64,000 bases of DNA from CAZSHG01 sp964459995 (GCA_964459995.1 CAYWOR010000004.1:124001-188000); one strand, 5' to 3'; shown: positions 1-9,899, counted from the first letter of the stretch. Numbers and translations: made by a program. The notes: a model not told the origin generated them from the letters alone.

Positions 1-477
1 TCTCAGATGTTTTGTCGCAGTAAATCTAATTCCGGCGATAATTCCGAGGCCTACACCGCTACCGGTGCCGTCGAAATCTATGCTATAATCTTCATCTTCG
101 CCGTAAGTCGAGCTTCTGTATCGCCCCTTCGCGCTAACTTGACCGACAATAATCTGCGGTCCGATAATGACTTGCGCAGAACCACCGAGATCGTTCTTTA
201 TTATTCCACCGACAGCACCGAATATAGCCTCGCCTTTTTCGAGCACACCACCCTCCGGCAGGAGAACAAAATTACCCTCCGCACGTATTGTAAACACTGT
301 ATTAGTGGGTATTTCCACTGCTAATCCACCCTCAATCGAAGGGAATTTATTGACATAATCAAACCAATCGTTACTCAAAGTCAGAGACGGCGAGCCGTGG
401 ACATAGATCGCCAAACCCTCGCTGAGAGCTATTCCGGCGAGTAAGAAGAGCAATATTAAAGGTCTTTTCCGCAACAT
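1..477 (-). CDS. Outer-membrane beta-barrel-like protein, C-terminus beyond window
   Basis: Reverse-strand frame open from an ATG at 477 to the window edge (159 codons, partial). The N-terminus is a signal peptide (MLRKRPLILLFLLAGIALS) followed by short glycine-rich alternating segments such as GLGIIAGIRF and GGIIKNDLGG, which resemble the amphipathic strands of an outer-membrane barrel. The ATG lies inside the last codons of secA (22-nt overlap), so it is probably translated after secA on the same transcript. No family is recognised with certainty; porin-like or PorT/OmpW-like small barrels are candidates. The barrel reading is inference from composition; the open frame and signal peptide are seen directly. 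Confidence 0.7.
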   Translation of the reverse strand, partial: MLRKRPLILLFLLAGIALSEGLAIYVHGSPSLTLSNDWFDYVNKFPSIEGGLAVEIPTNTVFTIRAEGNFVLLPEGGVLEKGEAIFGAVGGIIKNDLGGSAQVIIGPQIIVGQVSAKGRYRSSTYGEDEDYSIDFDGTGSGVGLGIIAGIRFTATKHLR

Positions 478-3400
478 TTTTTAAACTTCTTTCCGCTTCC
501 GCAGGGGCATGGATCGTTTCTTCCGACTTTAGGCGCAGATATTGCTGATCTTGGGCGGGGCGCGGTAGGCGGTGCAGGTTGGCCGTCCTCTCCCGGAGCA
601 CGAACGCCGTAGCCCTCGGTTCCACGGTGAATCTCGCGGTAGGTGCGCGGAGCTTGCCTCTGCATCGGCTGTGGCGCAATTTGAGCGCGAAATAATCGCT
701 CTATCGCAAGTCTATTTATATCTTCCAGAAGCTCTGTGAACATATCGAAAGCCTCGCGTTTGTATTCGATTAGGGGGTCTTTCTGGCCGTAGGCGCGAAG
801 ATTTATGCCCTCTTTCAGGCCGTCGAGGCCATAGAGATGCTCTTTCCACTGCTCGTCGATTGTGCGGAGGAGGATGAATCTTTCGAGTTGGCGCATTATA
901 TCGGGGCCGAGTTCCATTTCACGGCGTTTGTATGCATCGAAAGCCGCGTCGATGAGAGCGTCTTCAAGGTTTCCGAGTTTGATGCTCAATCGGCTCTCCT
1001 CGCCGATATTCAATCCGGCAAGGAATGTGCGTCCGAAATCCTCGCGAAGCCCGTCCCAATCCCAATCCTGTGGCGGACGGCTCGTATCGGTGTTTTTCGT
1101 CATCAGTGTGTCGATATAATCTCGAATCATCGAATGGTATTCATCGATCAGGTTGCCGCCGTCGAGGATGTTGTTTCGGCGAGAATAGATGACTTCACGC
1201 TGGGCATTGTTGACGTCGTCGTATTCGAGAAGGTGTTTGCGGATGCTGAAATTCTGGCCTTCGACACGTTTCTGAGCTTGCTCTATCTGACGTGTGATAA
1301 GCGGATGTGTAATAACCTCGCCCTCCTTAGCGCCCATCCTGTCCATAATTCCTGCGATTCTATCCGAACCGAAAAGGCGCATGAGGTCGTCTTCGAGTGA
1401 GAGGTAGAACCTGCTGGAGCCGGGGTCTCCCTGACGGCCGCTTCGTCCACGCAACTGGCGGTCGATTCTTCGCGATTCGTGACGCTCTGTGCCTACAATA
1501 TGAAGCCCACAGGGGCTTTCTTTTCGGCATTCGCCCAATGTCCATTCGCCATGCGCGACAGGTGTATCGTCCGGTTCTTTCGATAGCAGATGACAACCTT
1601 CGGGGCATTTGACCACACCGGGGCCGAGTTTGATGTCGGTTCCGCGCCCCGCCATATTGGTCGCTATTGTAACCGCGCCCGCCTGACCCGCACCCGCAAC
1701 AACTTCGGCTTCTTTTTCGTGCTGTTTGGCATTGAGGACATTGTGTGGAATGCCTTTGCGTTTGAGCATTCGGCTGAGGGTTTCGGAAACATCCACGCTG
1801 ACCGTTCCAACAAGGATAGGGCGTCCTTTTTCGTGCCAATACTCGATTTCGTCGAGAGCGGCGTTGAATTTTTCGCGGCGGGACATATAGATTTCGTCCT
1901 CGTAGTCCTCTCTTCTAACCGGCCTGTTGGAGGGAATAACAACAACTTCAAGCTTATAAATTTCCCAAAACTCGTTCGCCTCGGTTTCGGCGGTTCCGGT
2001 CATACCGGCAAGTTTATCGAACATTCGGAAATAATTCTGAAGAGTGATTGTAGCGATTGTCTGCGTTTCGGACTGAACGGAGACATTTTCCTTGGCTTCG
2101 AGCGCTTGATGAAGGCCGTCGGAAAATCTTCTGCCGGGCATAAGCCTACCGGTGAAGCTATCTACGATGATGACCTTGCCTTCCATTACAACGTAATCGA
2201 CATCTTTGGCGAAAAGCGCGTGTGCCTTGAGAAGCTGAGAAATGGCGAGATTTATGTCCGTGCGCTCGGAGTATTCAGCATAGGCTTTTTTGCGAAGTTC
2301 GACCTTTTCTTCCTCCGAAAGTGCATCGTTGCCCTCGATTTCGGAAAGTTGCGCGGTGATGTCGGGCAGTTCGAAAAGTTCAGGATGCACTGAATCGAGG
2401 AATTGGCGCCCCATTTCCGTGAGGTTGACCGAATTTTCCTGCTCATCTACCGCGAAATATAGGCCTTCGTCAAGCTCGTGCATGATTTTATCGCGCATCT
2501 TATCGGCTTCGATTCGCTGGATTAGCTTTTGGATTCCCGGCTCTTTGGCGAGTTTGAGATATCTGCTTATTTTCGGGGTGCTTCTTTTTACCTGAAGTAG
2601 CTTCTCTCCTGCGGCGTATATGGCGTCCCTGTCCTCTTTGGCTTCGTCGTCAAAGAAACCGGCGTCTTTTAGCTCGCGCTCGGCTTCGGTCATAAGTTGT
2701 GTCGAATGCTGGATTTGTCTTCGCACGAGGCCATTTACCTTCGGTTCGTATCTCGCAAACTGCTCGTGGATTTTTGAATCGACTAGTCCGGATATGATTA
2801 GCGGTGTTCGTGCTTCGTCGATTAGAACGCTATCGACCTCGTCCACGATAGCGTAGTGATGCCCCCTCTGGACTCTTTCCTCTGGGCGGACAGACAGGTT
2901 GTCACGAAGATAATCGAAACCGAATTCGCTGTTCGTGCCATATGTAATATCTCTGCGATATTGCTCGCGTCGATCTTCGGAATGAGGTTCTATACCGTTA
3001 TGAATACATCCCACCGTAACACCGAGAAAACCATATATCTGCCCCATCCATTCGGAGTCTCTTCGTGCGAGGTAGTCGTTGACGGTAACGATATGAACAC
3101 CCCTGCCTGTAAGTGCGTTGAGATATGCCGGGAACACAGCGGCGAGAGTTTTTCCTTCGCCGGTTGCCATTTCGGAGATTTTGCCCTCGTGAAGGACGAT
3201 TCCGCCAATTATCTGCACATCGAAGGGGATTATCGCGCGGATAATCCGGCCATCATCGAAACGGACAAGCGTGAAACTGTTCGTCAGCTCGTGGGCGAGG
3301 CTTTCGGGAAGCTCTGCGACCCATCTACGGGAGTATCCGGGAGGCGTCCGCTCAGTCCATTGGTATTCGTCGGGATTATAAAGAGCCGTAACATCGTCGC

Positions 3401-3812
3401 CCCACACCATGTTTTGTGCGGCGGCTTTAAATTCCTTTCCTGTAAGACGGTATGCAACTTCGAGAACAAGTGCGAAGGCATCGGGAAGAATCTCTTCGAG
3501 AACTTCCTGAATGGCTGTGTGATAGTCCTCTTTGAGCTTTTTTGAGAGATTTTCGGCCTGTTCGCGGGCATCTTCGCCAATTTCTGAGGCAAGGTCGGCT
3601 TTCACACGGTCGATTTCCTCGCGGATATCGGTCGTATATTCGCGAATCTTCTCGCGAAGGCCATCTGAGGCTTCGGCGAGTTCTTGGTCCGACATAGACC
3701 GATACTTTGCCTCTGCTTCGTGGATCAGGGTTATAGTGGGCAGAATCCTCTTCAACTGCCTATCGCTCGAAGATCCAAATATCGATTTCAGAATATTTTC
3801 GAAGAAAGCCAT
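456..3812 (-). CDS. secA: Protein translocase subunit SecA
   Basis: ATP-driven motor of the SecYEG translocon, pushing unfolded preproteins across the inner membrane. The 1118-residue protein shows Walker A MATGEGKT (about 215-222), the DEAD-type box IVDEVDSVLIDEART (about 322-336), the helicase signature TNMAGRGTDIKLG, QLRGRSGRQGDPG, and a C-terminal zinc-binding tail CPCGSGKKFKKCCG that contacts SecB or ribosome. It is longer than the E. coli protein (901 aa): Walker A sits about 110 residues further in because of extra charged sequence at 45-110, a layout known from FCB-group SecA. The start at 3812 has a GGAGGT Shine-Dalgarno 8 nt upstream and a strong promoter. The next gene starts inside its 3' end. 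Confidence 0.98.
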   Translation of the reverse strand: MAFFENILKSIFGSSSDRQLKRILPTITLIHEAEAKYRSMSDQELAEASDGLREKIREYTTDIREEIDRVKADLASEIGEDAREQAENLSKKLKEDYHTAIQEVLEEILPDAFALVLEVAYRLTGKEFKAAAQNMVWGDDVTALYNPDEYQWTERTPPGYSRRWVAELPESLAHELTNSFTLVRFDDGRIIRAIIPFDVQIIGGIVLHEGKISEMATGEGKTLAAVFPAYLNALTGRGVHIVTVNDYLARRDSEWMGQIYGFLGVTVGCIHNGIEPHSEDRREQYRRDITYGTNSEFGFDYLRDNLSVRPEERVQRGHHYAIVDEVDSVLIDEARTPLIISGLVDSKIHEQFARYEPKVNGLVRRQIQHSTQLMTEAERELKDAGFFDDEAKEDRDAIYAAGEKLLQVKRSTPKISRYLKLAKEPGIQKLIQRIEADKMRDKIMHELDEGLYFAVDEQENSVNLTEMGRQFLDSVHPELFELPDITAQLSEIEGNDALSEEEKVELRKKAYAEYSERTDINLAISQLLKAHALFAKDVDYVVMEGKVIIVDSFTGRLMPGRRFSDGLHQALEAKENVSVQSETQTIATITLQNYFRMFDKLAGMTGTAETEANEFWEIYKLEVVVIPSNRPVRREDYEDEIYMSRREKFNAALDEIEYWHEKGRPILVGTVSVDVSETLSRMLKRKGIPHNVLNAKQHEKEAEVVAGAGQAGAVTIATNMAGRGTDIKLGPGVVKCPEGCHLLSKEPDDTPVAHGEWTLGECRKESPCGLHIVGTERHESRRIDRQLRGRSGRQGDPGSSRFYLSLEDDLMRLFGSDRIAGIMDRMGAKEGEVITHPLITRQIEQAQKRVEGQNFSIRKHLLEYDDVNNAQREVIYSRRNNILDGGNLIDEYHSMIRDYIDTLMTKNTDTSRPPQDWDWDGLREDFGRTFLAGLNIGEESRLSIKLGNLEDALIDAAFDAYKRREMELGPDIMRQLERFILLRTIDEQWKEHLYGLDGLKEGINLRAYGQKDPLIEYKREAFDMFTELLEDINRLAIERLFRAQIAPQPMQRQAPRTYREIHRGTEGYGVRAPGEDGQPAPPTAPRPRSAISAPKVGRNDPCPCGSGKKFKKCCGKDL

Positions 3813-3855
3813 TATTTAAAACCTCCAACATCGCCATTCGCAAAGAGATGGGTTA

Positions 3856-3884
3856 AATATAGTCTTCGGGAAGATATATGTCAA
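3856..3884 (-). promoter_or_regulatory. Sigma70-type promoter of secA
   Basis: Read on the minus strand: -35 TTGACA (3884-3879), 17-bp spacer, -10 TATATT (3861-3856), about 44 bp before the secA ATG. The Shine-Dalgarno GGAGGT is at 3826-3821. Confidence 0.75.
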
Positions 3885-3920
3885 GCGGGCATAATCAGAA
3901 GCAAAATTCAATTTAGGATG

Positions 3921-3948
3921 TTGACAAAACCCGTAATCGCCCTATATT
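3921..3948 (+). promoter_or_regulatory. Sigma70-type promoter of the VWA surface protein gene
   Basis: -35 TTGACA (3921-3926), 16-bp spacer, -10 TATATT (3943-3948), about 78 bp before the ATG at 4027. It is divergent from the secA promoter, with only about 37 bp between the two -35 boxes. Confidence 0.7.
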
Positions 3949-4026
3949 ATTTGGATGAAAGATCGCTCGGGAAGCGTAGGCAGAGATTGCGCTTCTCTGA
4001 GGAAATCTATTATTTAAGGAGCCGGT

Positions 4027-7000
4027 ATGAAAATCGGGCTAAAGTTTTTTACGATTGTTTCCCTAATAGCTTTAACTACGGTCTTCGCACAAGCGCCGAC
4101 CATCACATCGGTCGATCCTAACCTCGTTGTCCACGGTGAAAGCTACAATATTATGATTTACGGCGGCGGTTTCCTCGCGGGGATGACCTCCGATTTCGGC
4201 CCTGATATCGTGGTTACCGGGACTATCCGGCTTTCGGCGACTCTCGCCAGAGCTGATATTCAGGTGTTGCCATCCGCGACGATTGGTGTTCGCGATATTT
4301 ATGTCACAAACATCAGCGGCGAAAGCGACACACTTGTAGCCGATTTTTGGGTTGTCGCTGAGGGGGATGCTCCAGAAGTTACCCTTCTATGGCCGACATG
4401 CGGCATGGTTACAGGTTGTGCGGATAATATAATTACAGTCCTTCTTGAGGATGTCAGCGGTATCGACGAAAGCTCGATTAGATTTAGCGTGAACTCAACC
4501 GTCTATACTATTGCCGATCCTGAACTTAGCTTCGACAGCGGCACAGGCTATCTTACATGGAGCACCGGCGGCCCTCTTCCTGAGGGTGTAATCACTATTT
4601 CGCTTATCGATGTCGCCGACGTTATTGGAAATCATATTTCCAGCCCCGCTTTCAACTGCAGTTTCACTGTCGATACTTCCGGCCCTGTTTACGATTACAT
4701 CTACCCCCCACCTTTCAGCGTGGTTGGGGATTTGAGGCCGGTGATTTATTTCATGGCCTCCGACGCTATTACTCGTTTCGATACACTTAGCGTCGAGATC
4801 GAAGTCGATGGAATAACTTATTATTGGGGAGATTCCCCTGTCCGTTTCAGGAACGATACGCTTTATTTTTACACAACATATTCAAGTCTTACTTTCGCTT
4901 TCGGGGACACAATTACTGTATGCTTCCGAACCAACGATGTTGTTCCACCGCCCTGTGGCCCGAATTACAGCGAATATTGCTTTTACATAATCATAGAGAT
5001 GATTCCTCCCGAGGAACTTAACCTTTCGATTCAATCGATCAATCCCTCTTTCTTCCCATTTATAAGCGCTTATGTGCTGGCAAATGATGAAGAAGACGCT
5101 ATGATAGAGGGTTTAGACGAACGGAATTTCCGAGTCTGGGAAAACGGAATCGAACAACATCCGCTTATTGTTCAAAGCCTCGGTGGCGGCGGTGCGGCGG
5201 ATATAGTCTGGTGTATTGATACAACAGGTTCCATGTATAGCATGTTCGCGGCGGTAACTGCCCGAACAATTGCCTTCGCAACCGCATTAACCTCATCGGG
5301 TATCGATTATCGACTCGGTTTGGTTACCTTTGCTGACCATGTTAATTTCCCGCACGGTTACGACCTTACCGGCGATGTTATGGTTTTCCATAGTTGGATG
5401 TCGGCGCTTGGCTCCGGCGGTGGTGGTGACGGCCCAGAGGTTTCTTTCGATGCTATATATGACGCAATTGCGCACATGAACTGGCGTCCGGGAGCAAAAA
5501 AGGTTATCTGCATGATCTCAGACGCTCCGTATCATTACCTTGGCGATGGCACGACATATTCCGATTTGGTTTACGACGACGTCTATTCTGCCGTTATGTC
5601 GAGCGATGCTATGGTTTTCGTCATCCTTAAGACATCATACACCGACCCAACCAGACCCTACAACGGCGTTTGGTATGGACCGGGTAGCGTTACCGAGGAA
5701 ACCGGCGGCGCTTTTTACGATTACGATCTCGTGGATGATTTCGATACGATTCTCGTGAATATCGTAGAGAATATTCGAGGTGGATACTTTGTGAGATGGA
5801 GTTCGAGCCATCCGGTGGCGTCTTGCGATCTTCGCGAGGTTGAAATCGAGGCCCATCTCGAAGTGCCCGGAGATTATCTCTCGGACGACGACATCTTCTG
5901 GTATTGGTCGCCATGCAGTCCCGAGGCCGCCATCGTAGAACCGCATCCCGATACGATCTCGACCCATGCTTACCCGATTTCTAATAGACCATATCAACAG
6001 ATTATAATGGACCTTTCCGAAATCGAATTCGAGGATTCGATAAATGTTAACCGACTGCAATTCATCGTTAATGGGACCTTATACACAATCTCCGATCCTG
6101 AACTTGTGTATTGGAACTCGAAGCTGTTCTACACGCCGAGAACTCCATGGACACACGGTCAGTATGCCGAGTGCGTTCTTGCGAGGGTTATGGATATGCA
6201 GGGCAACCTCCCCTACGGCGGCCCGATAAGATGGACTTGGCGCGCCGATCTTCAGCCGCCGCAGATAACTCAGCTTTATCCTACTCCAAGTAGCACGGTC
6301 TATAACCATTATGCTCTGGTCGGATGCAAAATCCATGACGATCTTTCCGGAGTTAATGAAGGTTCCATAATAATGACCTATCAAAACCGCGCGGCGAGAG
6401 AATCCTATCCACCACAGATTAGGTTCCTCGACATCAATTCTCCGGGGGTTACCTGGGATGGGCTAAATTTCGAGTTCGATCCTTCGATTGCGGTGCCGCC
6501 AATTCAAAATGCAGATAACGACAGTATTTGTGTTTCAATCGCGAGAGCCGAAGATCTTCCGGATTATGTCGATCTAAATCTTGGCCCGAATGCCTCCCCG
6601 GAAATCCGCTGGTGTTTCTTTGTCCCCGATGACGACACACTCTGCCCCGAATTCTATTTCGTGGGGCCACGGACAGTCAATTCCGGGCAACCTTTCTATA
6701 TTACTATGATAATCACGGACGACCAGTCGGGCGTTTATGATCCTTCCGATCCGATGGATCCGCAGGGGATAATGCTTCGCTACGACATCGACGGCGATCT
6801 TTCCGATGGTTATTATTCCGAAGTTCCGATGTCGAGGGTTGCGGGGGACACATTCCGCACAGATTATGAGATTACAATTCTTGACCGCGACGCCTTTGTT
6901 TTCGAGGTTTATGCCTGCGATAACGACACCGACGGCGGTTATTCCGACGACCGCTCGTGTTGTTGGTCAAATGTTTTCCGGATTGGCAGAGGGCCGATTG

Positions 7001-7908
7001 CTGAGATTCAGTATGCTCTCGAAAGCGAGGTTTCCACGAATGCCAACCAGCAGATAGCAGTATATATTGCGGACTCGGCGGACGGTGTTAATCCTTCGAG
7101 CATCATTTTCGGAGTCAACGGAATAGATTATACGATTGCTGATCCCGAGCTTCGTTTCGTGAATGATACACTCTATTTCGACCCCTCGCTCGGCGCATAT
7201 TTCTCAAACGATATGTGGGTTGCCTGCAGTCTCAAAGAGGTATTCGACAATCGCGGTTTCCCGGGAGACAACCTTTTCTGGCGTTTCTATGTCGATCTCA
7301 CACCACCGCAGATTAGCAACCCGCATCCGCCGCAGGGAGCGGTTGTAATCGATCTCGATATCGAAGTTACCGCGAACCTGTGGGATGAACTTCGTGCGGT
7401 TGACTCGACCACAATCGAGATAACTTTCAATGACAGTATCACATTCCGCTGGGGCGACCCCGGAATTTACTATACTAACTCTGGACAGGTCTTCGCATTC
7501 CGTCCGAGAGAGGCCGGTTTCATGTGGCAGAACAACGACAGCATCTGCGTTTCGCTTTCTGCGGCGGATCTGTTCCCGGATCACGGGCTTGCGAATATCA
7601 GCGAACCTTTCCGTTGGTGCTTCTTCCCATCGGTTACAAGCTGTAATTACTATCCGAATCCTTTCACGCCTAACAATGACGGGATAAATGACATTGTTCT
7701 GTTCACATACCCCTATATGGCTCTCGGAAGGGGTATAATCCGAATCTATAATCTCGACAATCAGCTGGTTTACCAGTCTCCATCGGGTGCGGATATTTGG
7801 GATGGAACTGTTAATAGCGGTAATATCGGCGCTCCGGGGCTTTATCTATTCACAATCGAGCACGACGGCGAAGCTATATGTAGCGGAACTATCCTTCTCG
7901 CAAGATAA
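4027..7908 (+). CDS. Secreted VWA and Ig-like repeat protein with type B (CHU_C-like) sorting domain
   Basis: 1293 residues. A signal peptide (MKIGLKFFTIVSLIALTTVFA) leads into an IPT/TIG-like domain. A von Willebrand A domain occupies about 390-570, with the MIDAS-like motif DTTGSM at 398-403. At least five copies of a roughly 100-residue module carry a recurring VNGxxYTIxDPELxF...TLYF signature near residues 151, 258, 677, 1027 and 1133. The C-terminus (YYPNPFTPNNDGINDIV ... GLYLFTIEHDG) is a gliding-motility CHU_C-like domain, which in Bacteroidota directs export through the type IX system. The start has AAGGAG 5 nt upstream. It is a stand-alone gene between its own promoter and a hairpin terminator. 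The likely role is a surface adhesin or matrix protein, which is inference. Confidence 0.85.
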   Translation: MKIGLKFFTIVSLIALTTVFAQAPTITSVDPNLVVHGESYNIMIYGGGFLAGMTSDFGPDIVVTGTIRLSATLARADIQVLPSATIGVRDIYVTNISGESDTLVADFWVVAEGDAPEVTLLWPTCGMVTGCADNIITVLLEDVSGIDESSIRFSVNSTVYTIADPELSFDSGTGYLTWSTGGPLPEGVITISLIDVADVIGNHISSPAFNCSFTVDTSGPVYDYIYPPPFSVVGDLRPVIYFMASDAITRFDTLSVEIEVDGITYYWGDSPVRFRNDTLYFYTTYSSLTFAFGDTITVCFRTNDVVPPPCGPNYSEYCFYIIIEMIPPEELNLSIQSINPSFFPFISAYVLANDEEDAMIEGLDERNFRVWENGIEQHPLIVQSLGGGGAADIVWCIDTTGSMYSMFAAVTARTIAFATALTSSGIDYRLGLVTFADHVNFPHGYDLTGDVMVFHSWMSALGSGGGGDGPEVSFDAIYDAIAHMNWRPGAKKVICMISDAPYHYLGDGTTYSDLVYDDVYSAVMSSDAMVFVILKTSYTDPTRPYNGVWYGPGSVTEETGGAFYDYDLVDDFDTILVNIVENIRGGYFVRWSSSHPVASCDLREVEIEAHLEVPGDYLSDDDIFWYWSPCSPEAAIVEPHPDTISTHAYPISNRPYQQIIMDLSEIEFEDSINVNRLQFIVNGTLYTISDPELVYWNSKLFYTPRTPWTHGQYAECVLARVMDMQGNLPYGGPIRWTWRADLQPPQITQLYPTPSSTVYNHYALVGCKIHDDLSGVNEGSIIMTYQNRAARESYPPQIRFLDINSPGVTWDGLNFEFDPSIAVPPIQNADNDSICVSIARAEDLPDYVDLNLGPNASPEIRWCFFVPDDDTLCPEFYFVGPRTVNSGQPFYITMIITDDQSGVYDPSDPMDPQGIMLRYDIDGDLSDGYYSEVPMSRVAGDTFRTDYEITILDRDAFVFEVYACDNDTDGGYSDDRSCCWSNVFRIGRGPIAEIQYALESEVSTNANQQIAVYIADSADGVNPSSIIFGVNGIDYTIADPELRFVNDTLYFDPSLGAYFSNDMWVACSLKEVFDNRGFPGDNLFWRFYVDLTPPQISNPHPPQGAVVIDLDIEVTANLWDELRAVDSTTIEITFNDSITFRWGDPGIYYTNSGQVFAFRPREAGFMWQNNDSICVSLSAADLFPDHGLANISEPFRWCFFPSVTSCNYYPNPFTPNNDGINDIVLFTYPYMALGRGIIRIYNLDNQLVYQSPSGADIWDGTVNSGNIGAPGLYLFTIEHDGEAICSGTILLAR

Positions 7909-7930
7909 ACCGCGTAGAAAACAAACTCTT

Positions 7931-7963
7931 CAAAGGGCGGCTCAAAACCGCCCTTTTGTTTTC
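7931..7963 (+). terminator. Rho-independent terminator after the VWA protein gene
   Basis: Stem AAAGGGCGG / CCGCCCTTT with a 7-nt loop, then TGTTTTC, starting 23 bp after the stop codon. Confidence 0.8.
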
Positions 7964-8017
7964 TTCTCCGCGTTCGCAAAGGTTCATTTACCATTTGTTT
8001 ATTTTCGTAGTAAATAC

Positions 8018-8046
8018 TTGAAAGCGAATTGACAAATACTTATAAT
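8018..8046 (+). promoter_or_regulatory. Promoter of the first minor-pilin operon
   Basis: -35 TTGAAA (8018-8023), 17-bp spacer, -10 TATAAT (8041-8046). It precedes the GTG start at 8114 by about 67 bp. A TTGACA at 8029 is too close to the -10 to pair with it. Confidence 0.7.
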
Positions 8047-8113
8047 CCAATTGAGAGAAGGTTGGCGACAAATTCGCCTGCCGGGCACGAGAAACAATTA
8101 TTCGAGGTGCATA

Positions 8114-8671
8114 GTGAAATCTCTCTGCCGAAATAAATCTTGCCAAAAATTAGCGGGATTCTCCCTAATGGAGATAATGGTCGCTATCGTTATCGCCGGA
8201 ATCATCACGACAATAGGTGTTTTGGGCTTTAGGAAGACCATTAATCACCAAAAGCTGAAGGGTGAATCCGGAAGGGCGATGTCGAAACTCAGATACATTT
8301 CCGACGAAGCGCGAGTCAGCAAAAAACGTGTCGGGGTATATTCAAATTTCACACACAATGTCTTCTACGCCTGGTTCGATGATAACGCCAACGGCGTATT
8401 CGACACAGGCGAAACCATGCTCGACAGTATGCGCGTGGGGCCAGGAATCAGACTATTGGCCGGAAAACGCGGCTCAGAGCTGAAGAGCGGAGAGATGTTT
8501 TTCACTATCTACGGCGACGGCGCGCCATCGATCGATATTCGTTTAGCTTTGTATTCAATTGAAACGAAGGAGTTCAAGGGGATTCTCATGCGCCAGACAA
8601 GCGGGTGGGTCGAAGAATACGAGTTGACATCAGGAGAGAAAACCTCATTAGCAACCTATATAAATAAATGA
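8114..8671 (+). CDS. GspH/FimT-like pseudopilin
   Basis: A minor pilin of a type IV pilus or type II-like pseudopilus. After a short basic leader, the class III cleavage motif AGFSLMEIMVAIVIAGI (Gly|Phe, Glu at +5) begins the hydrophobic assembly helix. I choose the GTG at 8114 because GAGGT stands 5 nt upstream. An upstream in-frame ATG at 8051 would give an implausibly long leader and lacks a ribosome site. About 185 residues, normal for FimT/GspH. The C-terminal part has VWFDDNANGVFDTGE-like sequence typical of this family. First gene of a five-gene operon; its stop overlaps the next start by 4 nt. Confidence 0.8.
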   Translation: MKSLCRNKSCQKLAGFSLMEIMVAIVIAGIITTIGVLGFRKTINHQKLKGESGRAMSKLRYISDEARVSKKRVGVYSNFTHNVFYAWFDDNANGVFDTGETMLDSMRVGPGIRLLAGKRGSELKSGEMFFTIYGDGAPSIDIRLALYSIETKEFKGILMRQTSGWVEEYELTSGEKTSLATYINK

Positions 8672-9048
8672 GAATTCGAAACGACAGCGGTTTTTCTTTG
8701 CTCGAGATAATGATAGCAATCGTTATTGCCGCGGCGGTAACGGGGATTATCATCGTTGGTGTGCTCGGTGCCCACAGAATAGATACGCAAAGCCAGGAAA
8801 TGCGTGAGGCGTCGAATCTCGCCGAGGAAAAAATCGAACAGCTCAGGAGATTGAATTTCGGAAGCATCGATTCCGGTGCCGATTCGGTGGGGCAATTCTA
8901 TCGTGTATGGACTGTCACGGAGATTTCGAACAAGCCCCGTATCAAACAGCTCGAACTGATTATCAAATGGCACGACTCGAAAGACAGGCTTCATACGACA
9001 ACTTATAACACGACTTTCTATCGAAATGCATATCCATACAAGTCATAA
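8668..9048 (+). CDS. PilV/GspI-like pseudopilin
   Basis: 126 residues starting MRIRNDSGFSLLEIMIAIVIAAAVTG. It has a six-to-seven-residue leader, Gly|Phe prepilin peptidase site, Glu5 and a hydrophobic helix. ASNLAEEKIEQLRRL following the helix is characteristic of PilV/GspI, a minor pilin at the tip or initiation complex. The start is coupled to the previous stop through an ATGA overlap (8668-8671), so the assignment is secure even without an independent ribosome site. Confidence 0.8.
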   Translation: MRIRNDSGFSLLEIMIAIVIAAAVTGIIIVGVLGAHRIDTQSQEMREASNLAEEKIEQLRRLNFGSIDSGADSVGQFYRVWTVTEISNKPRIKQLELIIKWHDSKDRLHTTTYNTTFYRNAYPYKS

Positions 9049-9898
9049 GAGCGGCTTTTCGCTAATCGAACTTCTGATTGCGATGATCTTGGGGACACTC
9101 GTAATCGGGATGGTGATTTACATCTCCAGCGGTCAAAGGAGAAGTTTCATCTCACAGAAATCGCGCGAGGAATCTCAGGAGTCGGTATCGAGGATGCACG
9201 GCGAACTTCTCGACAAAATCCGCATGGCGGGCTATATGATTCCCTCGGATGTCAAAGGAATTATTCCATTTCATGTAACCAGCGGCCCGGATTCGATTCG
9301 TGTAACCGGCAATTATGACAATTTCACAAGCTCGCTTTATCAGGCGGTAGGGTCTTCCTCGACCTTTCTTGTGGCAAGACATAACTCGAACTACAAATAC
9401 CGAAAATGGATGAGAATTTACCTTGTAGATCGCACAAGCATTCCACCTCTTGAGAGATGGGCTATTGTTGATACGGCAATTGTTTTCTCGTGGTCGGGAC
9501 AACAACTTATTCTTTTCAATATAGCCGGCACTATCGGGAAGGCATTCCCTGCAGGAACACGCGTTTCGACCTTTAGTAGCTATACATTCAAGGCAAAAAC
9601 AGATGCCTCGGGGAAAAAATATTGCGGTTTCACGATGAACGGGTTCAATTTAGACCACATACTCGTCGAAGGAATCGAAGATATTAGACTAACATACGAG
9701 CTTAGAAACGATACGACAGACCGGCTTACACTTCCTCCGGACTCTTTGCAATATATCTACTCGGTTAACATCGAACTTCAGTCAAAGGCTCAGACTCCGG
9801 ATTACAGATATGTCGATCCGGTCTATAACGATAACTATCGTCGCGAAACGCTGAAGTCAGAGGTCGTTATTCTCAACCACGCTATCGAAAGAAGATAA
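9026..9898 (+). CDS. PilW-like minor pilin
   Basis: 290 residues with a prepilin N-terminus (SGFSLIELLIAMILGTLVIG) and a long beta-rich C-terminal half, as in PilW/GspJ proteins. It overlaps the preceding gene by 23 nt. Of the possible starts, the ATG at 9026 gives a 9-10 residue leader. In type IV pilus systems PilW acts with PilV and PilX to prime assembly and sit at the tip. Function is inferred from family and position. Confidence 0.75.
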   Translation: MHIHTSHKSGFSLIELLIAMILGTLVIGMVIYISSGQRRSFISQKSREESQESVSRMHGELLDKIRMAGYMIPSDVKGIIPFHVTSGPDSIRVTGNYDNFTSSLYQAVGSSSTFLVARHNSNYKYRKWMRIYLVDRTSIPPLERWAIVDTAIVFSWSGQQLILFNIAGTIGKAFPAGTRVSTFSSYTFKAKTDASGKKYCGFTMNGFNLDHILVEGIEDIRLTYELRNDTTDRLTLPPDSLQYIYSVNIELQSKAQTPDYRYVDPVYNDNYRRETLKSEVVILNHAIERR

Positions 9899-9899
9899 A

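Noticed and set aside
1590..2393. 267-codon open frame on the plus strand inside secA
   Set aside because: Antisense to a conserved secA region, no ribosome site, no recognisable protein; a codon-bias shadow.
8029..8034. TTGACA as -35 of the first pilin operon
   Set aside because: Only 6 bp from the TATAAT; the TTGAAA at 8018 has the right 17-bp spacing.
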